Below are positions 24,073-32,735 of a DNA stretch of 54,624 nucleotides, one piece after another (the first letter of the stretch is position 1; every line of letters starts with the position of its first letter). The notes below the pieces were generated by a model. That model saw nothing but the letters and a program-made list of their open reading frames with translations. It searched no databases and was not told the origin of the DNA. The position numbers and the translations under genes were made by a program. This DNA is from Alphaproteobacteria bacterium (GTDB lineage Bacteria; Pseudomonadota; Alphaproteobacteria; Caulobacterales; Caulobacteraceae): the NCBI GenBank assembly GCA_018820205.1, contig JAHJOK010000073.1, positions 1 to 54,624 on the forward strand. The letters run 5' to 3'.

Positions 24073-24399
24073 ATGCCTGCAACCGCTGACGGCGGCCTCG
24101 TCGCCATGATCGTGCAGTTTCTGCCGTTTATCGCGATCTTCGTGCTGTTCTATTTCCTGCTGATCCGTCCGCAGCAAAAGCGCGCCAAGGAACATCAGGC
24201 GCTGATCTCGGCGGTCAAGCGCGGCGACGTGATCGTGCTGTCGTCCGGCCTGATCGGCAAGGTGACCCGCGTCGAGGATGCCGAGGTCAACGTCGAGATT
24301 TCTCCCTCCGTCAACGTGCGGGTGGTCAAGGGCATGATCGCCGAGGTGCGCAACCGCACCGCCATCGCCGCCAACGATTCCAAGTCCGCCAAGGGCTGA
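24073..24399 (+). CDS. yajC: Preprotein translocase subunit YajC
   Basis: 108 residues: one N-terminal membrane helix (FLPFIAIFVLFYFLLIRPQQKR, about 16-37) followed by the small conserved domain KRGDVIVLSSGLIGKVTRVED. The RPQQKR boundary is diagnostic. It accompanies SecD-SecF, which start 30 bases downstream. Confidence 0.95.
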   Translation: MPATADGGLVAMIVQFLPFIAIFVLFYFLLIRPQQKRAKEHQALISAVKRGDVIVLSSGLIGKVTRVEDAEVNVEISPSVNVRVVKGMIAEVRNRTAIAANDSKSAKG

Positions 24400-24429
24400 C
24401 GCCTGATCCGCTGAACGAAAGTCGCGTCC

Positions 24430-26034
24430 ATGATTCAGCTGTCGCGCTGGAAAGTCATCCTCGTCGGCCTGTCGCTGGCGTTCGGCCTGCTGCTGGCCCT
24501 GCCCAATATGCTGACGCCGTCCCAGCGGGCGGCGTTGCCGGGCTTCCTGCCCAAGAATGCGCTGAACCTGGGCCTCGACCTGCAGGGCGGATCGTATCTG
24601 CTGCTTGAGGTCGACGTGTCCGCCATGCGGGCCAAGCGTGTCGACAACCTGATCGAGGACGTTCGTGTTTCCCTGCGCGAGGCGGGCGTCGCCTCGAACC
24701 AGATCACCCGTGAAGATGGCGGCGCGGTGGTCACCCTGGCCAGTCCGGTCCAGCAGGACGCGGCCTATCAGGCGCTGTCGCAGCTTGTCGGCCCCACCGG
24801 GCCGGGCGGCGGCGTCGAGCGTCAGGTGCAGCGTCTGGGCAATGACCGGGTGCGTCTGGCCTTCACCCAGGCGACCCTGGACTCGATGGGACCGACGGCC
24901 GTCGATCAATCGATCGAGGTCGTGCGTCGCCGCATCGACAGCCTGGGCACGCGCGAACCGTCCATCACCCGCCAGGGCGCCGATCGCATCGTCGTCCAGG
25001 CGCCGGGCGAGAGCGATCCCGCCGCCCTGGAACGGGTTATCGGCCAGACGGCGCAACTGACCTTCCAGATGGTGGACAGCGAGAATTCGGTGGAGGACGC
25101 CGTGGCCGGCCGTGTGCCGCCTGATTCTGAACTGCTGATCGGTCCGGACGACGTCACCCCCTTTCTGGTCAAGCGCCGCGTGCTGGTGTCCGGCGAAAAC
25201 CTGACCCGCGCCGGCGTCGGCGCCGATCAGAGCGGCCGTCCCGCCATCGACTTCCGTTTCGACGGACAGGGCGCACGGCGATTCGGCGAAGCCACCGCGG
25301 CCAATATCGGCAAACCCTTCGCCATCATTCTGGACGGCAAGGTCATCTCGGCTCCGACGATCATCAGCCCGATCACCGGCGGCACCGGCCAGATCACCGG
25401 CAGCTTCTCGATCGCCGAGGCGTCGGAACTGGTGAACCTGCTGAACGGCGGCGCCCTGCCGGCGCCTCTGACGGTCGAGGAACGCCGCACGGTGACCGCC
25501 GAACTGGGCGCCGACGCCGTGGCCGCGGGCGCCCTGTCGACCCTGATCGGCTTCATCATCATCGTGGTCTTCATGCTGCTGGCCTACGGCTTCCTGTTCG
25601 GCGGCATCTCGGTCATCGGTCTGGTCCTGAACGGCCTGCTGATCATCGCGGCCATGTCCCTGACCCAGGCCACCCTGACCCTGCCGGGGATCGCGGGTCT
25701 GATCCTGACCTTCGCCGTCGCGGTGGACGCCAATGTGCTGATCTATGAGCGGATGCGGGACGAGGCGCGGGCGGGACGCTCGGTCATCGCCTCGATGGAC
25801 GCCGGGTTCAACAAGGCCTGGGGCACGATTCTGGACGCCAACATCACGACCCTGGTCGCGGCGATGATCATGTTCATCTTCGGCGCCGGACCGGTGCGCG
25901 GCTTCGCCTGGACCCTGTCCATCGGCGTGTTCACCTCGGTGTTCTCGTCGGTGCTGGTGGCCCAGGTGCTGCTGGCCTACTGGCTGAAGGTGGCCAAACC
26001 CAAACGCCTGCCCATTTCGGAGACCGCCCGATGA
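24430..26034 (+). CDS. secD: Protein translocase subunit SecD
   Basis: 534 residues, six membrane helices with a large first periplasmic domain. Motifs: GLDLQGGSYLLLEVD (D1 motif), the P1 region, and C-terminal TLPGIAGLILTFAVAVDANVLIYERMRDE, the RND-type proton path of SecD. It uses the proton motive force to pull exported proteins through SecYEG. Stop and secF start overlap (ATGA at 26031). Confidence 0.97.
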   Translation: MIQLSRWKVILVGLSLAFGLLLALPNMLTPSQRAALPGFLPKNALNLGLDLQGGSYLLLEVDVSAMRAKRVDNLIEDVRVSLREAGVASNQITREDGGAVVTLASPVQQDAAYQALSQLVGPTGPGGGVERQVQRLGNDRVRLAFTQATLDSMGPTAVDQSIEVVRRRIDSLGTREPSITRQGADRIVVQAPGESDPAALERVIGQTAQLTFQMVDSENSVEDAVAGRVPPDSELLIGPDDVTPFLVKRRVLVSGENLTRAGVGADQSGRPAIDFRFDGQGARRFGEATAANIGKPFAIILDGKVISAPTIISPITGGTGQITGSFSIAEASELVNLLNGGALPAPLTVEERRTVTAELGADAVAAGALSTLIGFIIIVVFMLLAYGFLFGGISVIGLVLNGLLIIAAMSLTQATLTLPGIAGLILTFAVAVDANVLIYERMRDEARAGRSVIASMDAGFNKAWGTILDANITTLVAAMIMFIFGAGPVRGFAWTLSIGVFTSVFSSVLVAQVLLAYWLKVAKPKRLPISETAR

Positions 26035-27014
26035 CCTGGTGGCCCCTCATCAAGATCCTGCCGCAGAAGACGAATTTCCATTTCGTCAAATACGCGCGGC
26101 CAGCCGCCTTTCTTTCGGTGGTGCTGTGCATCGCCTCGATCGTCGCCTGCTTCTATCCCGGCCTGAACATGGGGATCGACTTCCGGGGCGGCGCCTCGAT
26201 GGAGGTGGCAAAGCCGGCCGGTCAGGTGATCGCACTGGATGATCTGCGTGCGACGGTCGGCGAGATCGGTCTGGGCGACGTCCAGGTCCAGGGCATCGCC
26301 CGGCGCGACACCAATGTCGACGACGGCTCCACCGCCATCGTCCGCTTCCAGATTCCCGACGGCCAGGACCAGACCGCCGTCGTCAACCAGGTCGAGGCCG
26401 CGATCACCCAGGCCGTGGGCGAGGTCGGCTATTCCGGCGTCAGCGTCGTGGGCTCCAAGGTGTCGGGCGAACTGTTCACCTCCGGCCTGCTGGCCCTGGC
26501 CTCGGCCGTGGTGCTGATGTTCGCCTATATCTGGTTCCGGTTCGAGCCCCAGTTCGGCTTCGGCGCCGTGGCGGGTCTGTTGCACGATGTGGTGCTGACG
26601 TTCGGCCTGATCGTGCTCTTCAAGCTGGAGTTCAGCCTCAACATGGTCGCCGCCATTCTGACGGTCATCGGCTATTCGATGAACGATACGGTGGTGGTGT
26701 TCGACCGTCTTCGAGAGAACCTGCGCAAATACAAGACCCTGCCGTTGGGCGAGGTGATCGACCTGTCGCTGAACGAGACTCTGTCGCGCACCATCATCAC
26801 CGGGGTGACGGCGGTGATGGTGCTGGCGGCGCTGGCGGTGTTCGGCGGCGAGGCCCTGTTCGGCTTCTCCATCGCCCTGATGTTCGGCATCATCGTCGGC
26901 ACCTATTCCTCCATCTATGTCGGCGCGCCGATCATCCTGCTGTGGGGCGTGAAGCGCGGCGAGATCGCGGAAGAGGCCAAGCCGGTCAAACTGGGAATGG
27001 CGAGCCGCCCGTAG
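26031..27014 (+). CDS. secF: Protein translocase subunit SecF
   Basis: 327 residues, six helices. The D2 motif GIDFRGGASMEV and the IGYSMNDTVVVFDRLRENL segment identify SecF. Translationally coupled to secD by a four-base overlap. The next reading frame begins five bases after its stop. Confidence 0.97.
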   Translation: MTWWPLIKILPQKTNFHFVKYARPAAFLSVVLCIASIVACFYPGLNMGIDFRGGASMEVAKPAGQVIALDDLRATVGEIGLGDVQVQGIARRDTNVDDGSTAIVRFQIPDGQDQTAVVNQVEAAITQAVGEVGYSGVSVVGSKVSGELFTSGLLALASAVVLMFAYIWFRFEPQFGFGAVAGLLHDVVLTFGLIVLFKLEFSLNMVAAILTVIGYSMNDTVVVFDRLRENLRKYKTLPLGEVIDLSLNETLSRTIITGVTAVMVLAALAVFGGEALFGFSIALMFGIIVGTYSSIYVGAPIILLWGVKRGEIAEEAKPVKLGMASRP

Positions 27015-27018
27015 CGGA

Positions 27019-27651
27019 TTGGCCGAGGTCGCCGACAGTCTGGAAGCCCAGGTCCGCGCGGCCGATCCCGATCGCTGGCTGTCCAGTCGCTTTGTCGCCG
27101 ACCCCCGGGCGCGCGCCGACCTGATCGCCCTGTACGCGTTCGAGGCCGAGCTGATGGCCATCCCCACGCGGGTCACTCAGCCGCTGCTGGCCGAGATGCG
27201 CTACGCCTGGTGGCGCGACCAGATGGAGGGGGTGTTCACAGGCGTGGCCAGAAAGGGTCATCCGGTGCTGGAGGCGCTGACCGATCTGGTCGCGCGTCAT
27301 GGGCTGGCGCGCGAACCGTTCGACGCCCTGATCGAGGCGCACATCGGTCGCATCCACGGCGAACCTCACGATCTGCACGCCTTCTATTCGGACCCAATGC
27401 AGGTGGCGGCGCGGATCCTCGCCGGTCCCGGCCATGAGGGAACGGTCGAGGATGCCGGTCGCGTCTGGGGTCTATCTCAGGTCGGCCGGAAGGCTGAAGC
27501 CGAGACCTTGAGGCCCAACGCAAACCGCCAGCTGAAGGCCTTGCCGGCCGCTGCCTTTCCCGCCGTCGCCCATGCCGCGCTGACGACCGATGCACCGGCA
27601 GCGATCAAGAGACTGAGACTGGTCTGGGCGACGCTGCGGGGCCGGATCTGA
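27019..27651 (+). CDS. Squalene/phytoene synthase-fold protein, NDUFAF6-like
   Basis: 210 residues, all-helical. The opening DPDRWLSSRFVADPRARADLIALYAFEAEL and the AEMRYAWWRDQME motif belong to the NDUFAF6 / 'phytoene synthase-like' branch, whose eukaryotic member is a complex I assembly factor. The two Asp-rich motifs needed for prenyl transfer are absent, so an active squalene synthase is unlikely. The frame begins with a TTG five bases after secF; no better start exists. Shorter than typical (about 250). It shares its stop with the next ATG, so the two are coupled. Confidence 0.75.
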   Translation: MAEVADSLEAQVRAADPDRWLSSRFVADPRARADLIALYAFEAELMAIPTRVTQPLLAEMRYAWWRDQMEGVFTGVARKGHPVLEALTDLVARHGLAREPFDALIEAHIGRIHGEPHDLHAFYSDPMQVAARILAGPGHEGTVEDAGRVWGLSQVGRKAEAETLRPNANRQLKALPAAAFPAVAHAALTTDAPAAIKRLRLVWATLRGRI

Positions 27652-29249
27652 TGGCGCGGACCAACACGGATGTCATCATCCTCGGCGGGGGCCACAATGG
27701 GCTGGTCTGCGCCTTCTATCTTGCGCGCGCCGGGTTGAAGGTCACCGTGCTGGAACGTCGCGGCGTGGTCGGCGGGGCGGCGGTGACCGAGGAATTCCAT
27801 CCAGGCTTTCGCAACTCCACCGCCAGCTACACCGTCAGCCTGCTGAACCCGCGGGTCATCACGGACATGGACCTCGCGCGCCATGGCCTGACGGTGGTCG
27901 AGCGGCGAATGTCCAACTTCCTGCCTCTGGACGGCGACTACCTGACGGCCGGGGAGGGGCGCACCCAGGCGGAGGTGGCGCGGTTCTCGACGCGCGATGC
28001 GGAACGGCTGCCCGAATACGAGGCGCGGCTGGAGACGGTGGCGGCGGTGCTGCGGGCGCTGGTGCTGGAGACGCCGCCGAACCTGCCGACGGGCGGTTGG
28101 CTGAACGCCCTGCCGGAAATGCTGAAGTCGGCGTCGGTGGCCAAGCGACTGGGCGGCCTGGATCTGACCGGTCGGCGCGACGTGCTGGACCTGTTCGCCA
28201 AGTCGGCGGGCGACTGGCTGGACGGCTGGTTCGAGAGCGACCCGATCAAGGCCCTGTTCGGGTTCGACAGCATCGTCGGCAACTACGCCAGCCCCTATAC
28301 GCCCGGCTCGGCCTATGTGCTGCTGCACCATGTCTTCGGCGAGGTGAATGGGCGCCGGGGCGTCTGGGGCCATGCCTTGGGCGGCATGGGGGCGATCACC
28401 CAGGCCATGGCCGCCGCCTGCGTCGAACAGGACGTCGACATCCGTCTGGATACGGAAGTGGCCCAGGTTCTGACCGAGCGGGGCAGGGCGGTCGGGGCCG
28501 TGACGACGACCGGCGAGACTGTGCGGGGGCGCGCTGTCGTCTCGAACCTGCATCCGCGTCTGCTGTTCGATCGGTTGGTCGATCCGGCCGTCGTTCCCGC
28601 CGACTTCACCGAGCGCATGGGCCGGTACGCCTCCGGATCCGGCACATTCCGCATGAATGTGGCCCTGTCGGAACTGCCGCGATTCACGGTCCTGCCCCAG
28701 CCCGGCGATCACCTCACGGCCGGAATCATCATGGCCCCCAGCCTGGCCTATATGGACCGCGCCCATGCCGAGGCGCGGCTGAATGGATGGTCGCAGCAGC
28801 CGATCATCGAGATGCTGATTCCCTCGACCCTCGACGACAGTCTGGCGCCGGCCGGACAGCATGTGGCGAGTCTGTTCTGCCAGCATGTCGATCCGACCCT
28901 GGGCGACGAGCATCGCGAAACGGTGGCCGACCTGATGATCGAGACCGTCGACGCCCATGCGCCGGGCTTCAAGGCTTCGGTGGTGGGACGGCTGGCGCTT
29001 GGGCCGCGCGATCTGGAGCGGCGGTTCGGCCTCGTCGGCGGCGACATCTTCCACGGCCGACTGACGCTGGATCAGTTGTTCATCGCCCGGCCTGTGCTGG
29101 GGCATGCCGATCACCGGATGCCCGTGCCCGGCCTCTATCTGTGCGGCTCAGGCGCCCATCCGGGCGGCGGCGTGACGGGCGCCCCGGGTCACAACGCGGC
29201 GCGGGCGGTCCTGAAGGACCTCAGACGTCGGCCACGCCGATCGCCTTGA
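27651..29249 (+). CDS. FAD-dependent oxidoreductase (CrtI/PYROXD2-like)
   Basis: 532 residues. N-terminal dinucleotide fold with VIILGGGHNGLVCAFYLARAG (about 9-29) and LERRGVVGGAA, and the C-terminal FAD motif LYLCGSGAHPGGGVTGAPGHNAA. This is the phytoene desaturase superfamily; the extended length and terminal motif fit the PYROXD2 group, not a carotenoid enzyme proper. No carotenoid genes adjoin it. Start overlaps the preceding stop (TGATG). The last 29 bases overlap the converging response regulator gene. Confidence 0.88.
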   Translation: MARTNTDVIILGGGHNGLVCAFYLARAGLKVTVLERRGVVGGAAVTEEFHPGFRNSTASYTVSLLNPRVITDMDLARHGLTVVERRMSNFLPLDGDYLTAGEGRTQAEVARFSTRDAERLPEYEARLETVAAVLRALVLETPPNLPTGGWLNALPEMLKSASVAKRLGGLDLTGRRDVLDLFAKSAGDWLDGWFESDPIKALFGFDSIVGNYASPYTPGSAYVLLHHVFGEVNGRRGVWGHALGGMGAITQAMAAACVEQDVDIRLDTEVAQVLTERGRAVGAVTTTGETVRGRAVVSNLHPRLLFDRLVDPAVVPADFTERMGRYASGSGTFRMNVALSELPRFTVLPQPGDHLTAGIIMAPSLAYMDRAHAEARLNGWSQQPIIEMLIPSTLDDSLAPAGQHVASLFCQHVDPTLGDEHRETVADLMIETVDAHAPGFKASVVGRLALGPRDLERRFGLVGGDIFHGRLTLDQLFIARPVLGHADHRMPVPGLYLCGSGAHPGGGVTGAPGHNAARAVLKDLRRRPRRSP

Positions 29250-29598
29250 ACAGGGCGGCGCGGATGGTGTTCTCGGTGAACGGCTTCTGGATCGTGGCCT
29301 GACCGCGCCATTCGTCTGGTAGTCCGCCTTCACCGTACCCGGTCGAGAAAACAAAGGGCACGTTCCTGGCCTTCAACGCCGAGGCGACCGGAAAGACCTC
29401 GCGGCCCGCCACGTTGACGTCCAGCAGGGCGGCGTCCAGCGACGGATCATCGGCCACGATTTCCAGCGCCTCGTCGACCGTGGCGATCGGACCGACCGGC
29501 GTACAGCCCATATCCTCCAGAATCGTTTCGAGCAGCATGGCCACCAGCGATTCGTCTTCGACGACCAGGATGCGGCGACCTGTCAGACCTTCAGCCAT
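29221..29598 (-). CDS. Single-domain response regulator
   Basis: 125 residues: one receiver domain and no output domain. Acidic pocket E14-D15, phospho-acceptor D60 (ALLDVNVAG), switch T86 and K105 (QKPF). The wording matches receivers paired with HWE/HisKA_2 kinases. Its start overlaps the end of the kinase gene by eight bases, so the pair is one transcript. It could act as a phosphate sink or signal to another protein. Confidence 0.9.
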   Translation of the reverse strand: MAEGLTGRRILVVEDESLVAMLLETILEDMGCTPVGPIATVDEALEIVADDPSLDAALLDVNVAGREVFPVASALKARNVPFVFSTGYGEGGLPDEWRGQATIQKPFTENTIRAALFKAIGVADV

Positions 29599-31102
29599 GA
29601 TGTTGCGATCCCCGATCCAGCGGAACTGACATTTCCGCGACAAAACCGTCGCTTAGGTAGCTCAGTTTGACCTCGCCCGCCAGATCGTGACGCACGTTCC
29701 TTTCGATCAGGCGACTGCCGAAGCCCCGCCGGGTCGGCGGGGTCACGGCGGGGCCGCCGAGTTCACGCCAGGTGATGGTCAGGACGCGGTCGGTCTGGTC
29801 GGCGATCGCCCAGTCGACGAACACGCGGCCCTCCGGCCCCGACAGCGCGCCATATTTCGCCGCGTTCGTCGCCAGTTCGTGAAAAATCATCCCGAACGAC
29901 AGGGCGGACGCGGGGCCAAGCGCCAGCGAAGGGCCATTCAGAACGATCCGCGTCGGACCGTGAGCCAGAGTCTCATGCTCCAGGATGTCGCGCAGGTCGG
30001 CGCCCTCCCAGTGACTGCGGGTCAGCAGGTCGTGCGTATGCGACAGGGCCATCAGCCGGGACTGGAAACTCTCGGCGAAGGTCGCCGGATCGGCATGCGA
30101 GCGCGCCGTCTGCATGGCGATCGACTGGATGGTCGCCAGGGTGTTCTTCACCCGATGGTTCAACTCGTCGATCATCAGCTTCTGACGCCGGGCCGACTGG
30201 ACGTTTTCGGTCACGTCGTGGCCCTGGACGAAGATGCCGACGACCCGGCCGTCGCCGTCGCGGATCGGCTGGTAGATGAAGTTCAGGAATACGTCTTCCA
30301 GCGGTCCGTCAGGCGTGCGCTGCAGCTGGACACGGCTTTCGCGACCTTCATAGGCCTCGCCGGTGGCGTAAACGCTGTCGAGGAACTCATAGTAGCCTTG
30401 GCCGACCAGTTCCGGCAGCGCTTCGCTGACGGCCCTCCCGGTAATGTCGCGATGGCCGATCAACTGGCTGTAGGCGTCGTTGTGCATCTGAAAAACGTGA
30501 TCCGGGCCAGTCAGAATGGTGACGAAGCCCGGCGCCTGCATGAACATTTCGACCAGGCGATTGCGTTCGCCCTCCAGCCGCCGGTTGTCCTCCTGAACCG
30601 CGCGGGCCCGGTTGACGACGCCGCCGCGGACGATCAGGTCCAGCGCGCTGGTTTCCGCCCCTGTCGTACGGCCTCGCCGCAGCATCTCGAGTTCGGTGAT
30701 GTCGGTGGTGTGCTGAAGGATCAGGATGATCCGGCCGGATGCGTCATGCAGCGGCGTATGAGTGGCGCTCCAGAACCGGTCTTCGAACACGGTCGAGCCG
30801 TCTGCCGCGGTGCTGGCGATGGGGTAGTGGATCAGGGCGAGGTGATCGCGTTCACCGGTCCTGAGCACCTTGTCGAAAGAGGCCTTGAGCTGTCGGACGT
30901 TCTCGGGGGCCTCGTCGCCCGGACCTGCATCGAACATTTCGAAGATCGACCGGCCGATCAGGGCGTCGCGGGTTGCGCCGACCGCATTCAGGTAGGCGGC
31001 ATTCATGCCAGCGTAACGCAGTTCGGGCGTCAGCAGCATGTAGGGATTTGAGGACGCCTCGAAAGCCGCCGCCAGATCGATTGCCTGTTCGAGTGCCCGC
31101 AC
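29591..31102 (-). CDS. HWE-type PAS sensor histidine kinase
   Basis: About 503 residues, soluble. Two PAS domains (about 10-135 and 185-300), then an HWE/HisKA_2 core: phospho-acceptor His316 in DELNHRVKNTLATIQS, N-box FHELATNAAKYGALS, and the terminal WRELGGP/GFGSRLIER block. HWE kinases are common in alphaproteobacteria and often sense light or redox through PAS; the ligand is not evident. No Cys of the LOV type (NCRFLQ) is visible. GTG at 31102 preferred, with AAGGA upstream, over TTG at 31129. Confidence 0.9.
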   Translation of the reverse strand: MRALEQAIDLAAAFEASSNPYMLLTPELRYAGMNAAYLNAVGATRDALIGRSIFEMFDAGPGDEAPENVRQLKASFDKVLRTGERDHLALIHYPIASTAADGSTVFEDRFWSATHTPLHDASGRIILILQHTTDITELEMLRRGRTTGAETSALDLIVRGGVVNRARAVQEDNRRLEGERNRLVEMFMQAPGFVTILTGPDHVFQMHNDAYSQLIGHRDITGRAVSEALPELVGQGYYEFLDSVYATGEAYEGRESRVQLQRTPDGPLEDVFLNFIYQPIRDGDGRVVGIFVQGHDVTENVQSARRQKLMIDELNHRVKNTLATIQSIAMQTARSHADPATFAESFQSRLMALSHTHDLLTRSHWEGADLRDILEHETLAHGPTRIVLNGPSLALGPASALSFGMIFHELATNAAKYGALSGPEGRVFVDWAIADQTDRVLTITWRELGGPAVTPPTRRGFGSRLIERNVRHDLAGEVKLSYLSDGFVAEMSVPLDRGSQHHG

Positions 31103-31211
31103 GCCTGTCCTTCCCCGAACTCGCGCCAACGAGCGAGCGGCGACTTGGTTGCACCGCTGTATGAACTTTCTCTGAGTTTCGACGAGGAGAGGTCTGCGCT
31201 AGGGTCGCGAC

Positions 31212-32735
31212 ATGTCCGTTCTCAGCCTGTTGATCGCCGCCATGTTGATGCTGGGCCCCACGCCCGACAATCCCGTCGTCGAGGTCGCGCAAGGCGGGCT
31301 CGAAGGGCGCACGGCCGACGGCGTCGATGCGTTCAAGGCCATTCCCTACGCCGCACCGCCGGTCGGGCCGCTGCGCTGGCGACCGCCCCAGCCGGTCGCC
31401 CCGTGGAATGGGCCTCGCGACGCCGGCGAGGTCGGCGCCCTGTGTATCCAGCCGCCGGCGAACGGCGACCCGGGCGTCGGGCCCCTGCCGATGAGCGAGG
31501 ACTGTCTGACGCTGAACGTCTGGACGCCGCACGACTGGTCAGGGCCGCTGCCGGTCATGGTCTGGATCCATGGCGGCGGATACAACAACGGTTCAGGAAC
31601 GGCGGATTTGTACGGCGGAGCCAATCTGGCGCGGCGCGGCGTGGTCCTGGTGACCATCAACTACCGACTTGGGCGGCTGGGCTTCTTCGACCATCCGGCC
31701 CTCGCAGCCGAGCGTGACGCAAGCGCACCGGCGGGCAACTACGGGGTGATGGACCAGGTCGCGGCGCTGGAATGGGTGCGCGACAACATCGCCGCGTTCG
31801 GCGGCGACCCGGATCAGGTGACGATCTTCGGCGAGTCGGCCGGCGGCGTCGCGGTGACCCAGTTGATGATCGCGCCGTCGGCCCGGGGCCTGTTCCACCG
31901 GGCCGTGGTCCAGTCCGGTCTGGGACGTCAGCGGTCGGCCTTGCTGGCGGAGGATCGCCCCGGTCGGCGCTCGGCTCAGTCGCTCGGCCTGACCTTCGCG
32001 CGGTCTGCGGGCCTGCCTCAGGACGCCACTGCGGAGGCGCTGCGGGCCATCCCTGCGGAGGCCCTGCTCAGACCCGCCCCGACCTTCTACAGCGACAACC
32101 TGATCGTCGACGGGCGCGTGCTGACCGAAGACGTGATCGAGGCCTTCGCCGGCGGGCATCAGGCCGCCGTGCCCCTGGTGATCGGGACCAACAGCGCCGA
32201 GTTCTGGTGGATGCGGCCCAGCGAGGCCGGCCCCTATGGCCAGACGGACGACGCGATGACGGACGCGGAATATGACGCCCTGCGTGCGGCCTATGGCGAA
32301 CAGGACGACTACGACGCCCATGTGATCAGCGACCTGATCTTCAATGAGCCGGCGCGGCGCCTGGCGCGGCTGCACGCGGCGGCCGGAAATCCGACCTTCC
32401 TTTACCGGTTCGACGTCGTGCCTGCGTCCAACCCCGAGCCCAGCGGCGGGGCCACCCATGCGTCCGAGCGGCCCTATGTGTTCGACAACCTGGACACCGT
32501 GGGTCGGCCGATGGGCGCGCGGGACGAGGCGGCCGCCACGGCGATGGCCGACTACTGGACCGCGTTCGGGCGGACCGGCGACCCCAACGGTGGCGACCAT
32601 CCCGCTTGGCCCGAGGTCGGCGCCGACCCGGGCCGCCTGATGGAATTCACCAATGACGGACCCGAGGCCAAGGCGATTCCGTTCGCGGAACGGCTGGACC
32701 TGATCGAGGCCTTCTACGCCCGCATTCGACCCTAG
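31212..32735 (+). CDS. Type-B carboxylesterase, secreted
   Basis: 507 residues of the cholinesterase/carboxylesterase family. Oxyanion loop HGGGYNNGS (120-128), nucleophile Ser209 in FGESAGG, acid likely E330 (GTNSAEF), and His416 in GGATHASER. The N-terminus (MSVLSLLIAAMLMLGPTPDN) is a probable signal peptide. Caulobacterales often keep such esterases in polysaccharide-use loci, where they remove acyl groups; here it lies tail-to-tail with the GH1 gene (stops share CTAG), so a role on an acylated glucan is possible but unproven. Confidence 0.88.
   Translation: MSVLSLLIAAMLMLGPTPDNPVVEVAQGGLEGRTADGVDAFKAIPYAAPPVGPLRWRPPQPVAPWNGPRDAGEVGALCIQPPANGDPGVGPLPMSEDCLTLNVWTPHDWSGPLPVMVWIHGGGYNNGSGTADLYGGANLARRGVVLVTINYRLGRLGFFDHPALAAERDASAPAGNYGVMDQVAALEWVRDNIAAFGGDPDQVTIFGESAGGVAVTQLMIAPSARGLFHRAVVQSGLGRQRSALLAEDRPGRRSAQSLGLTFARSAGLPQDATAEALRAIPAEALLRPAPTFYSDNLIVDGRVLTEDVIEAFAGGHQAAVPLVIGTNSAEFWWMRPSEAGPYGQTDDAMTDAEYDALRAAYGEQDDYDAHVISDLIFNEPARRLARLHAAAGNPTFLYRFDVVPASNPEPSGGATHASERPYVFDNLDTVGRPMGARDEAAATAMADYWTAFGRTGDPNGGDHPAWPEVGADPGRLMEFTNDGPEAKAIPFAERLDLIEAFYARIRP

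Noticed and set aside
27019..27651. Squalene or phytoene synthase of a hopanoid/carotenoid pathway
   Set aside because: Asp-rich catalytic motifs are missing and no isoprenoid genes are near.
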